The notes under the pieces were generated by a model, which was not told the origin of the DNA, did no database searches, and saw only the letters and a list, made by a program, of their open reading frames with translations. A program made the translations under genes and the position numbers. A stretch of DNA of 59,791 nt from an uncultured Blastocatellia bacterium (lineage in GTDB: Bacteria > Acidobacteriota > Blastocatellia > Pyrinomonadales > Pyrinomonadaceae), in the NCBI GenBank assembly GCA_946480785.1, contig CAMLLD010000040.1:1-59791 (forward strand). Reading direction: 5' to 3'. Below, in pieces: positions 53,084 to 59,791 of this stretch; position 1 is the first letter of the stretch; each line of letters starts with the position of its first letter.

Positions 53084-53674
53084 ATGACGCGAGCCTTCTG
53101 GAAGAGAGCAATAATCATCACGATTAGCGGTGCAAACCTGCTGATTTTTTACTACAACTGTAATTACTTCAGAAGACCTGTAAACCAGCCTTCGGCGGGA
53201 CACTCAGCGGCTCAGTCTCGTACATCAAAAGAAGAGGCAATACCTAGTCCGACAATCGCAGCAGTACCTACTGCGACAATCGCAGCAGGACCAACTCCAG
53301 CAATAGCAGCGGGGCCAACTCCGGCAGCAGCAGGGCCGACTCCGAAAATAACAATCAAATTCGAATCGAACCGTCTTGATTTGTCACCAACATCGCAAGC
53401 AGACCTTCATCTTCTCGTTGTAACAATGTCTGGAGATCCAACCCTCAAGGTCGAGATCGGTGGACATACCGACAATGTAGGCAATGCAATGACGAACGTC
53501 GAAGTATCGGTTAAAAGAGCTACAACTGTAGGAAACTATTTAGTTAAGTTAGGCATTCCATCCGATAGAATAATCATTCAGGGATATGGAAGCGCAAAAC
53601 CAATTGCCGACAACAAGACCGAAGAGGGTCGGGCACAAAACAGAAGAGTCGAGATTGTTCTCTTGAAAGCCTAA
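53084..53674 (+). CDS. OmpA-domain peptidoglycan-binding protein
   Basis: 196 residues: an N-terminal signal anchor (IIITISGANLLIFYYNCNYF), a Pro/Thr/Ala repeat spacer (AGPTPAIAAGPTP) and an OmpA/MotB domain (about 85-196) with KITIKFESNRLDLSP, VEIGGHTDNVG, RATTVGNYL, IIQGYGSAKPIADN and AQNRRVEIV. The peptidoglycan-binding Asp and Arg positions are present. GGAGG lies before the ATG. Probably the wall anchor of the preceding DUF4407 protein. Confidence 0.9.
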   Translation: MTRAFWKRAIIITISGANLLIFYYNCNYFRRPVNQPSAGHSAAQSRTSKEEAIPSPTIAAVPTATIAAGPTPAIAAGPTPAAAGPTPKITIKFESNRLDLSPTSQADLHLLVVTMSGDPTLKVEIGGHTDNVGNAMTNVEVSVKRATTVGNYLVKLGIPSDRIIIQGYGSAKPIADNKTEEGRAQNRRVEIVLLKA

Positions 53675-53753
53675 ATACTTCAATCTACAGCAACTAAAAG
53701 CAGACAATGACTCTCAGCTATCGATCATTTTACGAGTTAGGGAAATAGGTTAG

Positions 53754-53903
53754 TCAAATCTTGATCCCAAGATTTCGGAGTTTTTCTTCCTGATTGGGTT
53801 TAAGCCTCCCCTCGATTGTTAAGTGATAAAACTTGCGGCCCATCCACGTCGCCTCAGTCCTAGGAGGACCAAAGAAACTGATCTCCCGAAGTATTGCCAG
53901 TGA
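53754..53903 (-). pseudogene. Possible 3' remnant of a gene
   Basis: An open stretch of 49 codons without a good start reads, in part, FFGPPRTEATWMGRKFYHLT and GRLKPNQEEKLRNLGIKI before a TGA at 53754-53756. The residue order looks like real protein rather than random frame. The family is not identified. It lies in the 305-nt gap between the OmpA and OmpA-like genes, on the opposite strand. Confidence 0.35.
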
Positions 53904-53980
53904 TCAATATACTTTGTAATCTACTTAGGCTCGAACCAGATCTTCTCGGTCAATCTTGCTCATGCTAATCCGGAGGGACC

Positions 53981-54835
53981 ATGCCTTACCTCACAACATT
54001 TCTTTTTGTTCTGGCCATCACCCTAAATATTTTCCTAATTATCCGACTTCGCAGAGAGGACGGAAAAAGAATCAAGCGAGAACAACCAAAGAAAAAAGGT
54101 CGAAAGCGCTATCTGCCTTTGATCCTTGTAAACCTAACTCTCGTAATCACAATCACCATCACTGTTAAGATCGAGTTTTCAAAGGATCGGAGTAATAACC
54201 AGAATAATAATGTGCCTGTCCCGAGTCCATCGGCTTCCGCTGATGACAACCAAGAATCGGCGAAGCTTAAGGAGAAGCTAAGGACTTCCTATGAAGGTGA
54301 TGGCTTCTCAATAAAGCCTTTGCTTGAGAGTGAATTGATAAAAGGACGCCAGTGTTGCTACTACGAACTCATAGTGAAGGGGCCGGCACTCTTTCCTATG
54401 GGTGAGTACATTATCAAAGATCAAGATAAGGAATACAGTCAGCCCCTCACAAATTTCTTCGATGAAGTCATCGCCGTGTTGAGGCGTGCTCACATCGAGC
54501 ACCAACTTTTCATTAAGGGCAGTGCAGATAAGACCGGTGATAAAACTTTCAGCAAGGATTTTGTGATTGAGAGATACACATATAGAGAGATTGCCTATTT
54601 GCCTTATGACCCTAAGCAGCAGCAATTTACGCCGAACTTTCAGTCTTGGGAAATCCCAGGAGCCTACGCAAATAGAGATCTTCCTAATCTACGCGCTCGT
54701 TACACGCAGGACACGCTAAAGAATAGTCCACGACAATTAGATTCCATAATTCTGGCGGGAGTGGTCACACCAAAGCTTGACGAGCCCAAAGACAGGAATA
54801 TTATGATTTTGCTCTATATCCAGTGGTCATCGTGA
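53981..54835 (+). CDS. Two-TM protein with diverged OmpA-like C-domain
   Basis: 284 residues. Two TM helices at about 2-21 and 45-62 are separated by a very basic loop (KRIKREQPKKKGRKR), then a Ser/Pro/Asn linker. The C-terminal part has the order of an OmpA domain (IEHQLFIKGSADKTGD, LPNLRARYTQDTL, IILAGVVTPKLDEPKDRNIM) with an altered wall-binding site. GGAGGG lies just before the ATG. Third member of the DUF4407-OmpA set. Confidence 0.7.
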   Translation: MPYLTTFLFVLAITLNIFLIIRLRREDGKRIKREQPKKKGRKRYLPLILVNLTLVITITITVKIEFSKDRSNNQNNNVPVPSPSASADDNQESAKLKEKLRTSYEGDGFSIKPLLESELIKGRQCCYYELIVKGPALFPMGEYIIKDQDKEYSQPLTNFFDEVIAVLRRAHIEHQLFIKGSADKTGDKTFSKDFVIERYTYREIAYLPYDPKQQQFTPNFQSWEIPGAYANRDLPNLRARYTQDTLKNSPRQLDSIILAGVVTPKLDEPKDRNIMILLYIQWSS

Positions 54836-54906
54836 ATGACGACAAATCACGTGACAAATTGACGCCACCCCTCGCGAGTGGCCTCTTGATCATCAAACAT
54901 ATAATT

Positions 54907-54935
54907 TCTCCGCAGGTAGGATTCGAACTAGCGGT
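54907..54935 (-). other. tRNA-like 3' fragment, candidate attachment-site remnant
   Basis: Minus strand reads AGTTCGAATCCTACCTGCGG followed by AGA: a T-loop TTCGAAT, its 3' stem and an acceptor-like end. The 5' T-stem (GCTAG) does not pair with CCTAC. Further upstream a TTCAGAT loop resembles an anticodon loop, but its flanks do not pair either. So this is no functional tRNA; it may be the footprint of integration at a tRNA 3' end, at the right edge of the island. Confidence 0.35.
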
Positions 54936-55125
54936 TCCCTGTCTCGGATCTGAAGCACTCTTGAGAACACAACTTGGACCACCCGTAGAAACTCATTTTT
55001 AATAACGCAAGCGAAAATATTTGTGCTATGGTCCTTTTACCCCTCAACAAATGAAGCGGGCCGACTCGTGTGCAACCACGAAATCGACCCTTGAACCTCA
55101 ACCTTCTGTCGAAAGGATGAAGCTC

Positions 55126-55704
55126 ATGGTTAAGGATAGTAGCGCAAGCGTGCGCGAAGAATCACCTCACGCAAACCAACACGTAACTAAAACAATTAAC
55201 CGCGCAAACAACGTCACCAGTTCTAGGCCGAGCGTCCTCAGCGATCTCAAACGAAGAGCGCTGGCAATCGTAAACGACAAATCGATCGATCCTGACAGCC
55301 GCAAGATCGTTAGTTATGCCTTGCTGATCGACGATCCGTGGCTGCCCGAGATCGTGCGAAACGTCGATGCCGGTGAAAACATCGCCGAGCCTATAGAGCA
55401 CCCGCGACTGGAGTATCCGCGAGCGGTCGCAGTCGTTGAAGACATTGCCAGGGCAGAAACGTGCAACGAAGAAAAGGTCGAAGCACTCGCAGAGATCATC
55501 TGTCGCGCGAACGATAGATGCGCAGCCGCCCTCGTCGTGCTGATGCGTACGCTGGAAAAATCTATCGACGCAAAACCACTCGTGAACAAAGCGAAGCACT
55601 TCGCCTTCGCATGCTGTGCTGAAGCAAACCTGTTAGGGTTGGTCGATACGCAGACCGCTGTGATCGAAGCCGAGTTGTTGGCGGGCAAGCTGCGGATGTG
55701 TTGA
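55126..55704 (+). CDS. Hypothetical soluble helical protein
   Basis: 192 residues from ATG at 55126; AAAGGA lies 8 nt upstream, better than the earlier in-frame starts. The first 50 residues are polar and probably disordered; residues 60-192 are a regular series of amphipathic helices (LSDLKRRALAIVND, SRKIVSYALLID, EEKVEALAEIICRA, AAALVVLMRTLE). No family recognised. High G+C, so it lies back in the chromosomal backbone. Confidence 0.65.
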   Translation: MVKDSSASVREESPHANQHVTKTINRANNVTSSRPSVLSDLKRRALAIVNDKSIDPDSRKIVSYALLIDDPWLPEIVRNVDAGENIAEPIEHPRLEYPRAVAVVEDIARAETCNEEKVEALAEIICRANDRCAAALVVLMRTLEKSIDAKPLVNKAKHFAFACCAEANLLGLVDTQTAVIEAELLAGKLRMC

Positions 55705-56138
55705 GGCCAATATAGTTGAGAGCCCCGAAATAGTTGAGAGTCCCAGTGAAAGCTTGGGCTCTCAGCCTTAGAGATGGCTGTTGGATGGGATAAAAGTGCT
55801 ATAGCAGGCGCGAAATCCTATTTGCTTTCGACCGGCCGATAACTAAGTAGCACCGGGGAATGTCGAGCTTCGAGCGGGCGATGTGTATCTTCCAGCAGAT
55901 GACGTCTGCGGTCCGGAAAAGTGCAACTGGATTCTGCGGCCCGATGAGTGAGATCCGCGAGAAGGCATCGAGGATTTAAGTCATACAAGTGATAGCCGCG
56001 AAGTTCAAGATGCAGCTTCCGAGATTCTATGTTGAATGTCAGCAACTGCAAGCATTCCCTCGCGGCGGATAAATAAGATCTCACTGCGCTTAATTAGTTC
56101 TCGCCGAACCTTAGATAGCAACTGCCAGAAATCAAATG
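55705..56138. other. Non-coding gap with short repeats and a hairpin
   Basis: No credible gene in 434 nt. ATAGTTGAGAGYCCC occurs twice 18 bp apart (55712 and 55730), and TGAGAGCCC at 55717-55725 pairs with GGGCTCTCA at 55756-55764. The T-run of an intrinsic terminator is lacking. The 88-codon minus-strand frame here looks random. Confidence 0.5.
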
Positions 56139-57743
56139 CTACCGCACGGGAATCGATTGCGGACCGTGGAAATAATTTTGCGGGTCCCAGTAGCGTTTGA
56201 CGTCGACGAGGTTGGGCGTGTTGTTGCGGAAGTTGTCGAGAAAATACAACCACATCGCCTGATCGATTCTGCCGTCCTCATTGGTGCCAAGCACACTGTC
56301 GCAGTAGTTGTAGTAACAACCGTCAACAGTGCCGCTCGGATCTTTCGCCGGATCGGGCGTGCCGCCCATGGCAGCGTACACGTCAGCATAGAACTTATTG
56401 ATCCAATCCAAATAGCCTCGTGCCATCTCACGATACGGTGATTTATCAGCCTGGCCCGGCTCGGCGGCATTGTTCCAATACGCCTGGTATTGCAGCTTCA
56501 TGATCGAACTGCGTTGCGGCACCGCCGTGGCGCTCGGCGAAACACGATTGATCGCTCCGCCATAACTATCAACTTGCAGCAGGCATTGCGACATATCCAA
56601 CGGCTGCTTATCGGGACCATTCGGCGTGAGATGCAGGTACTTGTAAATGGCCGCAATCTGGTCCGCGGGAAATCCTTTCTTCATATAGGCCGATTTGTAT
56701 TTCCCAAACTGATTCGGGCCGGAACTGTTCAAGGTCTGCACTGATTCGAGGTAGGTCAAATGCAGCTCTTTCAAGCTGCTGCTGGTGGAACTCATATAGC
56801 CCGGATGACCACCGAGTGGCCGTTTCAGGTGCACCGCCGGCAAGACGCGTTCGAGCTGCTGCTTCACGGTTTGTGCCCGGGCGGAAGCGTGTTGGCAATG
56901 CTGGTCGTACGACACGCCGGGTAGCGAGGCCACTTGCAGCGTCATGCCGAGTTGATTGGCCGCGACGTGATTTAGTTTCAATAATGTGAATTCGTTTTCG
57001 GGCAACTGCGGCACTAGATCGCCGTAGATTTCGAGCAAGGCGGCGAATAGGTCCTGAGTGACGTCGCTCCAATCCCATGCGAGAGTAAACTGCGTCGCGT
57101 AATCAGGCGCGTCTGGTAACTGCTGGAAGTAGTAGCGTACGATCACGCCGAAGTTGCCGCCGCCGGCGCCGGTCAAGGCCCAAAACAGATCGCGTTCAGA
57201 CTGGTCGGCACTATCGTTTGACACGTAGCGCAGTGTCGCCTGTTTGCTGCTCGCGTCCCACGTCACCAGATCCACTCCCGTCAAATGATCGATCGTCAGA
57301 CCGTGCATACGTGACAGCAGCCCATAGCCGCCGCCGGTTATGTGACCGCCGGCGCCAACCGAATAACATGAACCGGCAGGCAGCGTTTTGCCGTACGTGT
57401 TGAGCAGCGTGCGATAGACGGTCCAATTCTCACAACCGGCATCGACGAAGTAAGCATTGCGCGCGTTGTCGAAGCCAATCTGATTGACGGCCGACATGTC
57501 GATCACGGCGCGGGTGCTGTCGCTGTAGACAAAGTTTTCGTAGCAGTGACGGCCGGAGGTGATCTTCACGTCCTTGCCATAAGTAACGAGCGCATCAGTC
57601 ACGCAAGCCGCGACCTGGTCCGGCTGCGTTGGCACGTAGATAGCCTGCAAGGATGGCGCAAACCAACGCCGATCAAATCCCTGCTGGTCGCTTAACAAAA
57701 TCGGCTTGCCGCTGTTGCCGCCGCGAGTGGGAAATTGGCTCAT
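56139..57743 (-). CDS. Berberine-bridge-type FAD oxidoreductase with bicovalent flavin
   Basis: 534 residues from ATG at 57743 (MSQFPTRGG). PCMH FAD-binding domain with His66 in SGRHCYENF and Cys126 in PAGSCYSVGAGGHITGGGYG, the residues that attach FAD covalently at two points in this family, then a substrate domain and a BBE C-terminus ending YWDPQNYFHGPQS. Family members oxidise sugars, polyketides or alkaloids with oxygen. No signal peptide. Next upstream is a LecA-like lectin gene, hinting at a carbohydrate substrate (inference). Confidence 0.88.
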   Translation of the reverse strand: MSQFPTRGGNSGKPILLSDQQGFDRRWFAPSLQAIYVPTQPDQVAACVTDALVTYGKDVKITSGRHCYENFVYSDSTRAVIDMSAVNQIGFDNARNAYFVDAGCENWTVYRTLLNTYGKTLPAGSCYSVGAGGHITGGGYGLLSRMHGLTIDHLTGVDLVTWDASSKQATLRYVSNDSADQSERDLFWALTGAGGGNFGVIVRYYFQQLPDAPDYATQFTLAWDWSDVTQDLFAALLEIYGDLVPQLPENEFTLLKLNHVAANQLGMTLQVASLPGVSYDQHCQHASARAQTVKQQLERVLPAVHLKRPLGGHPGYMSSTSSSLKELHLTYLESVQTLNSSGPNQFGKYKSAYMKKGFPADQIAAIYKYLHLTPNGPDKQPLDMSQCLLQVDSYGGAINRVSPSATAVPQRSSIMKLQYQAYWNNAAEPGQADKSPYREMARGYLDWINKFYADVYAAMGGTPDPAKDPSGTVDGCYYNYCDSVLGTNEDGRIDQAMWLYFLDNFRNNTPNLVDVKRYWDPQNYFHGPQSIPVR

Positions 57744-57837
57744 AAGTTTTCTCAAGACTAAGTAATCGCAGAGCACACCCGATGCCGGATGTGCCCTGCG
57801 GTTCATTACTGTTCAACTTGCGTCTGTGCCCTCGTTA

Positions 57838-58245
57838 TTAAACGATAGGTCCTCGGTACACAGCGACGGTAGCGATCACTGATCCGCTATTGTCGCCGTT
57901 GTTGACGTCCCAATAATAGAGGGTCAGGCGTCCTTCGGGAATGAGAATCGACATTTCCATGCGCGTGCCGACGGCGAAAAAAGTCTTGCCGTTGTCGATA
58001 CTGCCGACGAGGGAACCGTAAAAGAAAGAAAACCCATTGTGCGTGAAGAGTCCGAAATTACCGCCGAACGGATTGCTGAGACCATTGGCGTTTGACTCAC
58101 GGTCGCCGGCCCCTGCGCTCCACTTGTCGTCCGGGGAAACGTTGATGGTGAGAAGTTCCCCTTTCGTTACATTGATTCCAGTGACCAGGGGCGTTCCGCC
58201 ACTCACACTATTTTCTTTTGCTTTTACTTCGAATTGGTTTGCCAT
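57838..58245 (-). CDS. LecA (PA-IL)-like galactose-binding lectin
   Basis: 135 residues, a single beta-sandwich lectin domain. It follows the LecA plan: VTKGELLTINVSPDDKWSAG, GDRESNANGL, GNFGLFTHNG, GSLVGSIDNGKTFFAVGTRM and YYWDVNNGDNSGSVIA, the last carrying the calcium/galactose-binding Asp and Asn residues. No signal peptide, as in LecA. AAGGAGA lies before the ATG. It may be secreted by a non-Sec route. Neighbour of a sugar-oxidase-type flavoenzyme. Confidence 0.82.
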   Translation of the reverse strand: MANQFEVKAKENSVSGGTPLVTGINVTKGELLTINVSPDDKWSAGAGDRESNANGLSNPFGGNFGLFTHNGFSFFYGSLVGSIDNGKTFFAVGTRMEMSILIPEGRLTLYYWDVNNGDNSGSVIATVAVYRGPIV

Positions 58246-58346
58246 GTTTGCAGTCTCCTTAAGGGGTTATGAGGGTTTACTTGAGGCCCTCGGAAGCTGA
58301 GTGCGAGGTGTTCAATGGTCCGTCGGGTGAGCATTTCCTGTTCCAC
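58224..58346 (-). CDS. Possible 40-residue upstream open frame
   Basis: GTG start at 58346 with AGGGGAGA 6 nt upstream; reads MEQEMLTRRTIEHLALSFRG then a Pro/Asn/Arg-rich tail. It overlaps the lectin start by 22 nt in another frame and the frame is open further upstream. Could be a leader peptide controlling the lectin, or chance. Confidence 0.25.
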   Translation of the reverse strand: MEQEMLTRRTIEHLALSFRGPQVNPHNPLRRLQTWQTNSK

Positions 58347-58686
58347 GCTGACTTCTCCCCTAAAGATGCTTTTCTGAATGCTGACGGACGGTAAGAGTGA
58401 CTTATGCAGGAGACTGATCAGACTTTCTCTGTCTTGTTTTGTAGACGGTCGCGCTTCGCATCAGGACCATATGGGCCAACGGCGGGAACGGATTTTACAC
58501 TAGCTTATTGACTTTCAGAATCAGCATGATATGGTTGCGATGCTCGCAGCCTACGCTGCACTCACGAGCACTATCCTCGCAACTCGCCCCGAGGTTAGCC
58601 AGTTAATCGCCCTTCATTACCAGAAGATCCGAGCTTCAGAGACGAAGCTTTGTGATGAACTGCGTCAACCACCCTACGGAGGATTA

Positions 58687-59791
58687 ATGACTTCAGACAA
58701 CGCCAACACCACTAGTACGCCCATAATCCAACCCCTAACCGACAAACAATTACTCGCGCCGCAACGTGCGGGTTATTACGAAACCGTCTGGCCCAGCGAA
58801 CATACCGATCTGTGGCGCTCTCACGCTGTGTCAAACGTCGGCCTGCCTGCGGATTTCGATCCAGCGAAACTGGCCGTCACAACTGCCAACCTCAATCTGC
58901 CTGTTTGGGGCTACACGCGCGCTAAAGATGAAGTGTTTGTCATCGGCGGCAGTCCGTTCATGCTGAACATCTTCACCCAAACGATCAAAAACGGAGATAC
59001 AACGGAAACCGCAACTGAATCTCTGAGCGAAGCGAACCTCAGCGCGGCGGCTGAAGAAAGCCGCAGCTCCGTGCCCTATGTCGCCAAAGTCAATCCGCTG
59101 ACGATGCAGGTGATGCAGTTGGACCTTACAGAAGGCAGGACCATCAACTACACGGGCGGACTGTTAATGCATGAGAATGGTTTCGTCTACGCCGTTTCAC
59201 GCTCTGTCCTCTACAAAGTCGATCCGGAAACAATGCAGATTGCTGCCAGCGTGCCGCTGCCGCTCGTTGGCGACAACAAGGAACAGAACTTCTGGACCAC
59301 TTACAACGGGCTACAGGTAATCGCCTCCGGTGAGCTCGTGATTAAGGGCTTCTATTTCGTTGATAGCGTCTCGGTCAACGGCTGGCTGTTACTCGTGGAC
59401 CCGGACACGTTGGAGATCGACGTGCAGCAATCCGAGGCACTCTCGTCGGCACGGCTGACAATCCAACAAGCGCCGGACGGCTCAGCGACGTTGTACCAGG
59501 TCAACGCCACGCAATCGCTGCGCTTCAAGATTACGGATGAAGGCTTCTTGTTGGACCAGGACTGGACGCGCGACTATCGCACCGCCGACGACGGCACTAC
59601 GCAAGCCAGTTCGCCACTACTCTTCGGTGAGATCGGGCAAGTCGTCTTTGCCGATAACACTGCGCCCGGCGCTACCACGCCCATCAATCTCTACGACCAG
59701 CCAGTGAACGTCGACGATGTACCGCCGCAGCTCGAAGGCGTCAACGCTTTCGACAGCGATCTCCCGGGTTTCAACTTCTTCATGGTCGCGG
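58687..59791 (+). CDS. Partial propeller-like protein running off the window
   Basis: 368 codons without a stop. GGAGGA precedes the ATG at 58687; the same frame is open back to an ATG at 58531 (MVAMLAAYAALTSTIL), an alternative start. Segments such as YVAKVNPLTMQVMQLDL, SVLYKVDPETMQIAA and WLLLVDPDTLEIDV are repeated blade-like units with a DPxTxxI motif, so a beta-propeller is likely. No signal peptide. Function unknown; near the lectin and flavin oxidase. Confidence 0.75.
   Translation, partial: MTSDNANTTSTPIIQPLTDKQLLAPQRAGYYETVWPSEHTDLWRSHAVSNVGLPADFDPAKLAVTTANLNLPVWGYTRAKDEVFVIGGSPFMLNIFTQTIKNGDTTETATESLSEANLSAAAEESRSSVPYVAKVNPLTMQVMQLDLTEGRTINYTGGLLMHENGFVYAVSRSVLYKVDPETMQIAASVPLPLVGDNKEQNFWTTYNGLQVIASGELVIKGFYFVDSVSVNGWLLLVDPDTLEIDVQQSEALSSARLTIQQAPDGSATLYQVNATQSLRFKITDEGFLLDQDWTRDYRTADDGTTQASSPLLFGEIGQVVFADNTAPGATTPINLYDQPVNVDDVPPQLEGVNAFDSDLPGFNFFMVA

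Noticed and set aside
51678..53674. Zorya (ZorAB) defence system
   Set aside because: The first protein has DUF4407 features, not the MotA/ExbB fold, and no ZorC/D/E helicase or nuclease genes are nearby; kept only as an analogy.
55818..56084. 88-codon minus-strand frame
   Set aside because: No ribosome-binding site, no protein-like pattern, lies in a gap with hairpins.
58590..58612. GAGGTTAGCC resembling the riboswitch core
   Set aside because: It lies in an open coding frame and lacks all other aptamer elements.
1..59791. CRISPR arrays, rRNA, intact tRNA genes, complete insertion sequences
   Set aside because: No regularly spaced repeats, rRNA-like stretches or transposase genes were seen; only the integrase remnant and tRNA-like fragment described above.

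Overview
The window looks like one end of a contig from an Acidobacteriota-type genome (Blastocatellia/Pyrinomonadales-like). That placement is inferred from gene style: a 1,255-residue carboxypeptidase-regulatory-domain TonB receptor, many lipoproteins, KaiBC, an Oar-like barrel and G+C of about 60% in the backbone lines I counted. No rRNA and no intact tRNA is present, so it cannot be confirmed here.

Layout. (1) 1-4,813: a leftward kdp potassium-pump operon (small membrane protein, beta-barrel porin, 28-residue peptide, kdpF, kdpA, 5' part of kdpB). It is preceded by a c-di-AMP (ydaO-type) riboswitch with an intrinsic terminator and by four RTAAAG boxes at exact 11-bp spacing that look like KdpE sites. 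kdpB runs into the 3' end of an unrelated high-G+C sugar ABC permease at the contig edge. (2) 5,002-7,546: a lower-G+C three-gene cassette (GNAT acetyltransferase, two-TM membrane protein, primase-fold-like protein). (3) 7,586-15,799: a leftward run kaiC-kaiB-kaiB-hybrid kinase-amidohydrolase-short kdpD-kdpE. (4) 15,951-26,876: a tightly overlapping leftward operon joining a XoxF-type PQQ alcohol dehydrogenase, a XoxJ-like binding protein, cytochrome c and cytochrome oxidase subunits II, I and III to a CtaG assembly factor, a divergent NRAMP carrier, two PRC-barrel-like proteins and a YVTN propeller. A TonB receptor is divergent from it. (5) 29,230-36,166: housekeeping genes (SDR, DUF72, YcaQ-type glycosylase, S9 peptidase, TolB-like propeller, threonine dehydratase-like). 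(6) 36,370-42,339: a FUS-like SYG-repeat BON protein, a large lipoprotein and an M4 metalloprotease. (7) 42,662-48,687: a LytTR/LytS two-component pair and an Oar-like TonB receptor. (8) 48,864-54,935: a lower-G+C accessory island with a HEPN protein, a frameshifted gene, an integrase remnant, a DUF4407-OmpA-OmpA-like envelope trio and a tRNA-like 3' fragment. (9) 55,126-59,791: an unknown protein, a bicovalent-flavin oxidase, a LecA-like lectin and a partial propeller-like gene running off the end.

How the parts connect: potassium uptake appears controlled at two levels, by KdpE boxes at the promoter and by c-di-AMP through the riboswitch. The adjacent KdpD is a short form without the usual N-terminal sensor. 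The XoxF-oxidase operon would carry electrons from periplasmic alcohol oxidation through cytochrome c to oxygen within one transcription unit. The two lower-G+C regions carry the least-understood genes and are the best places to look for undescribed systems.
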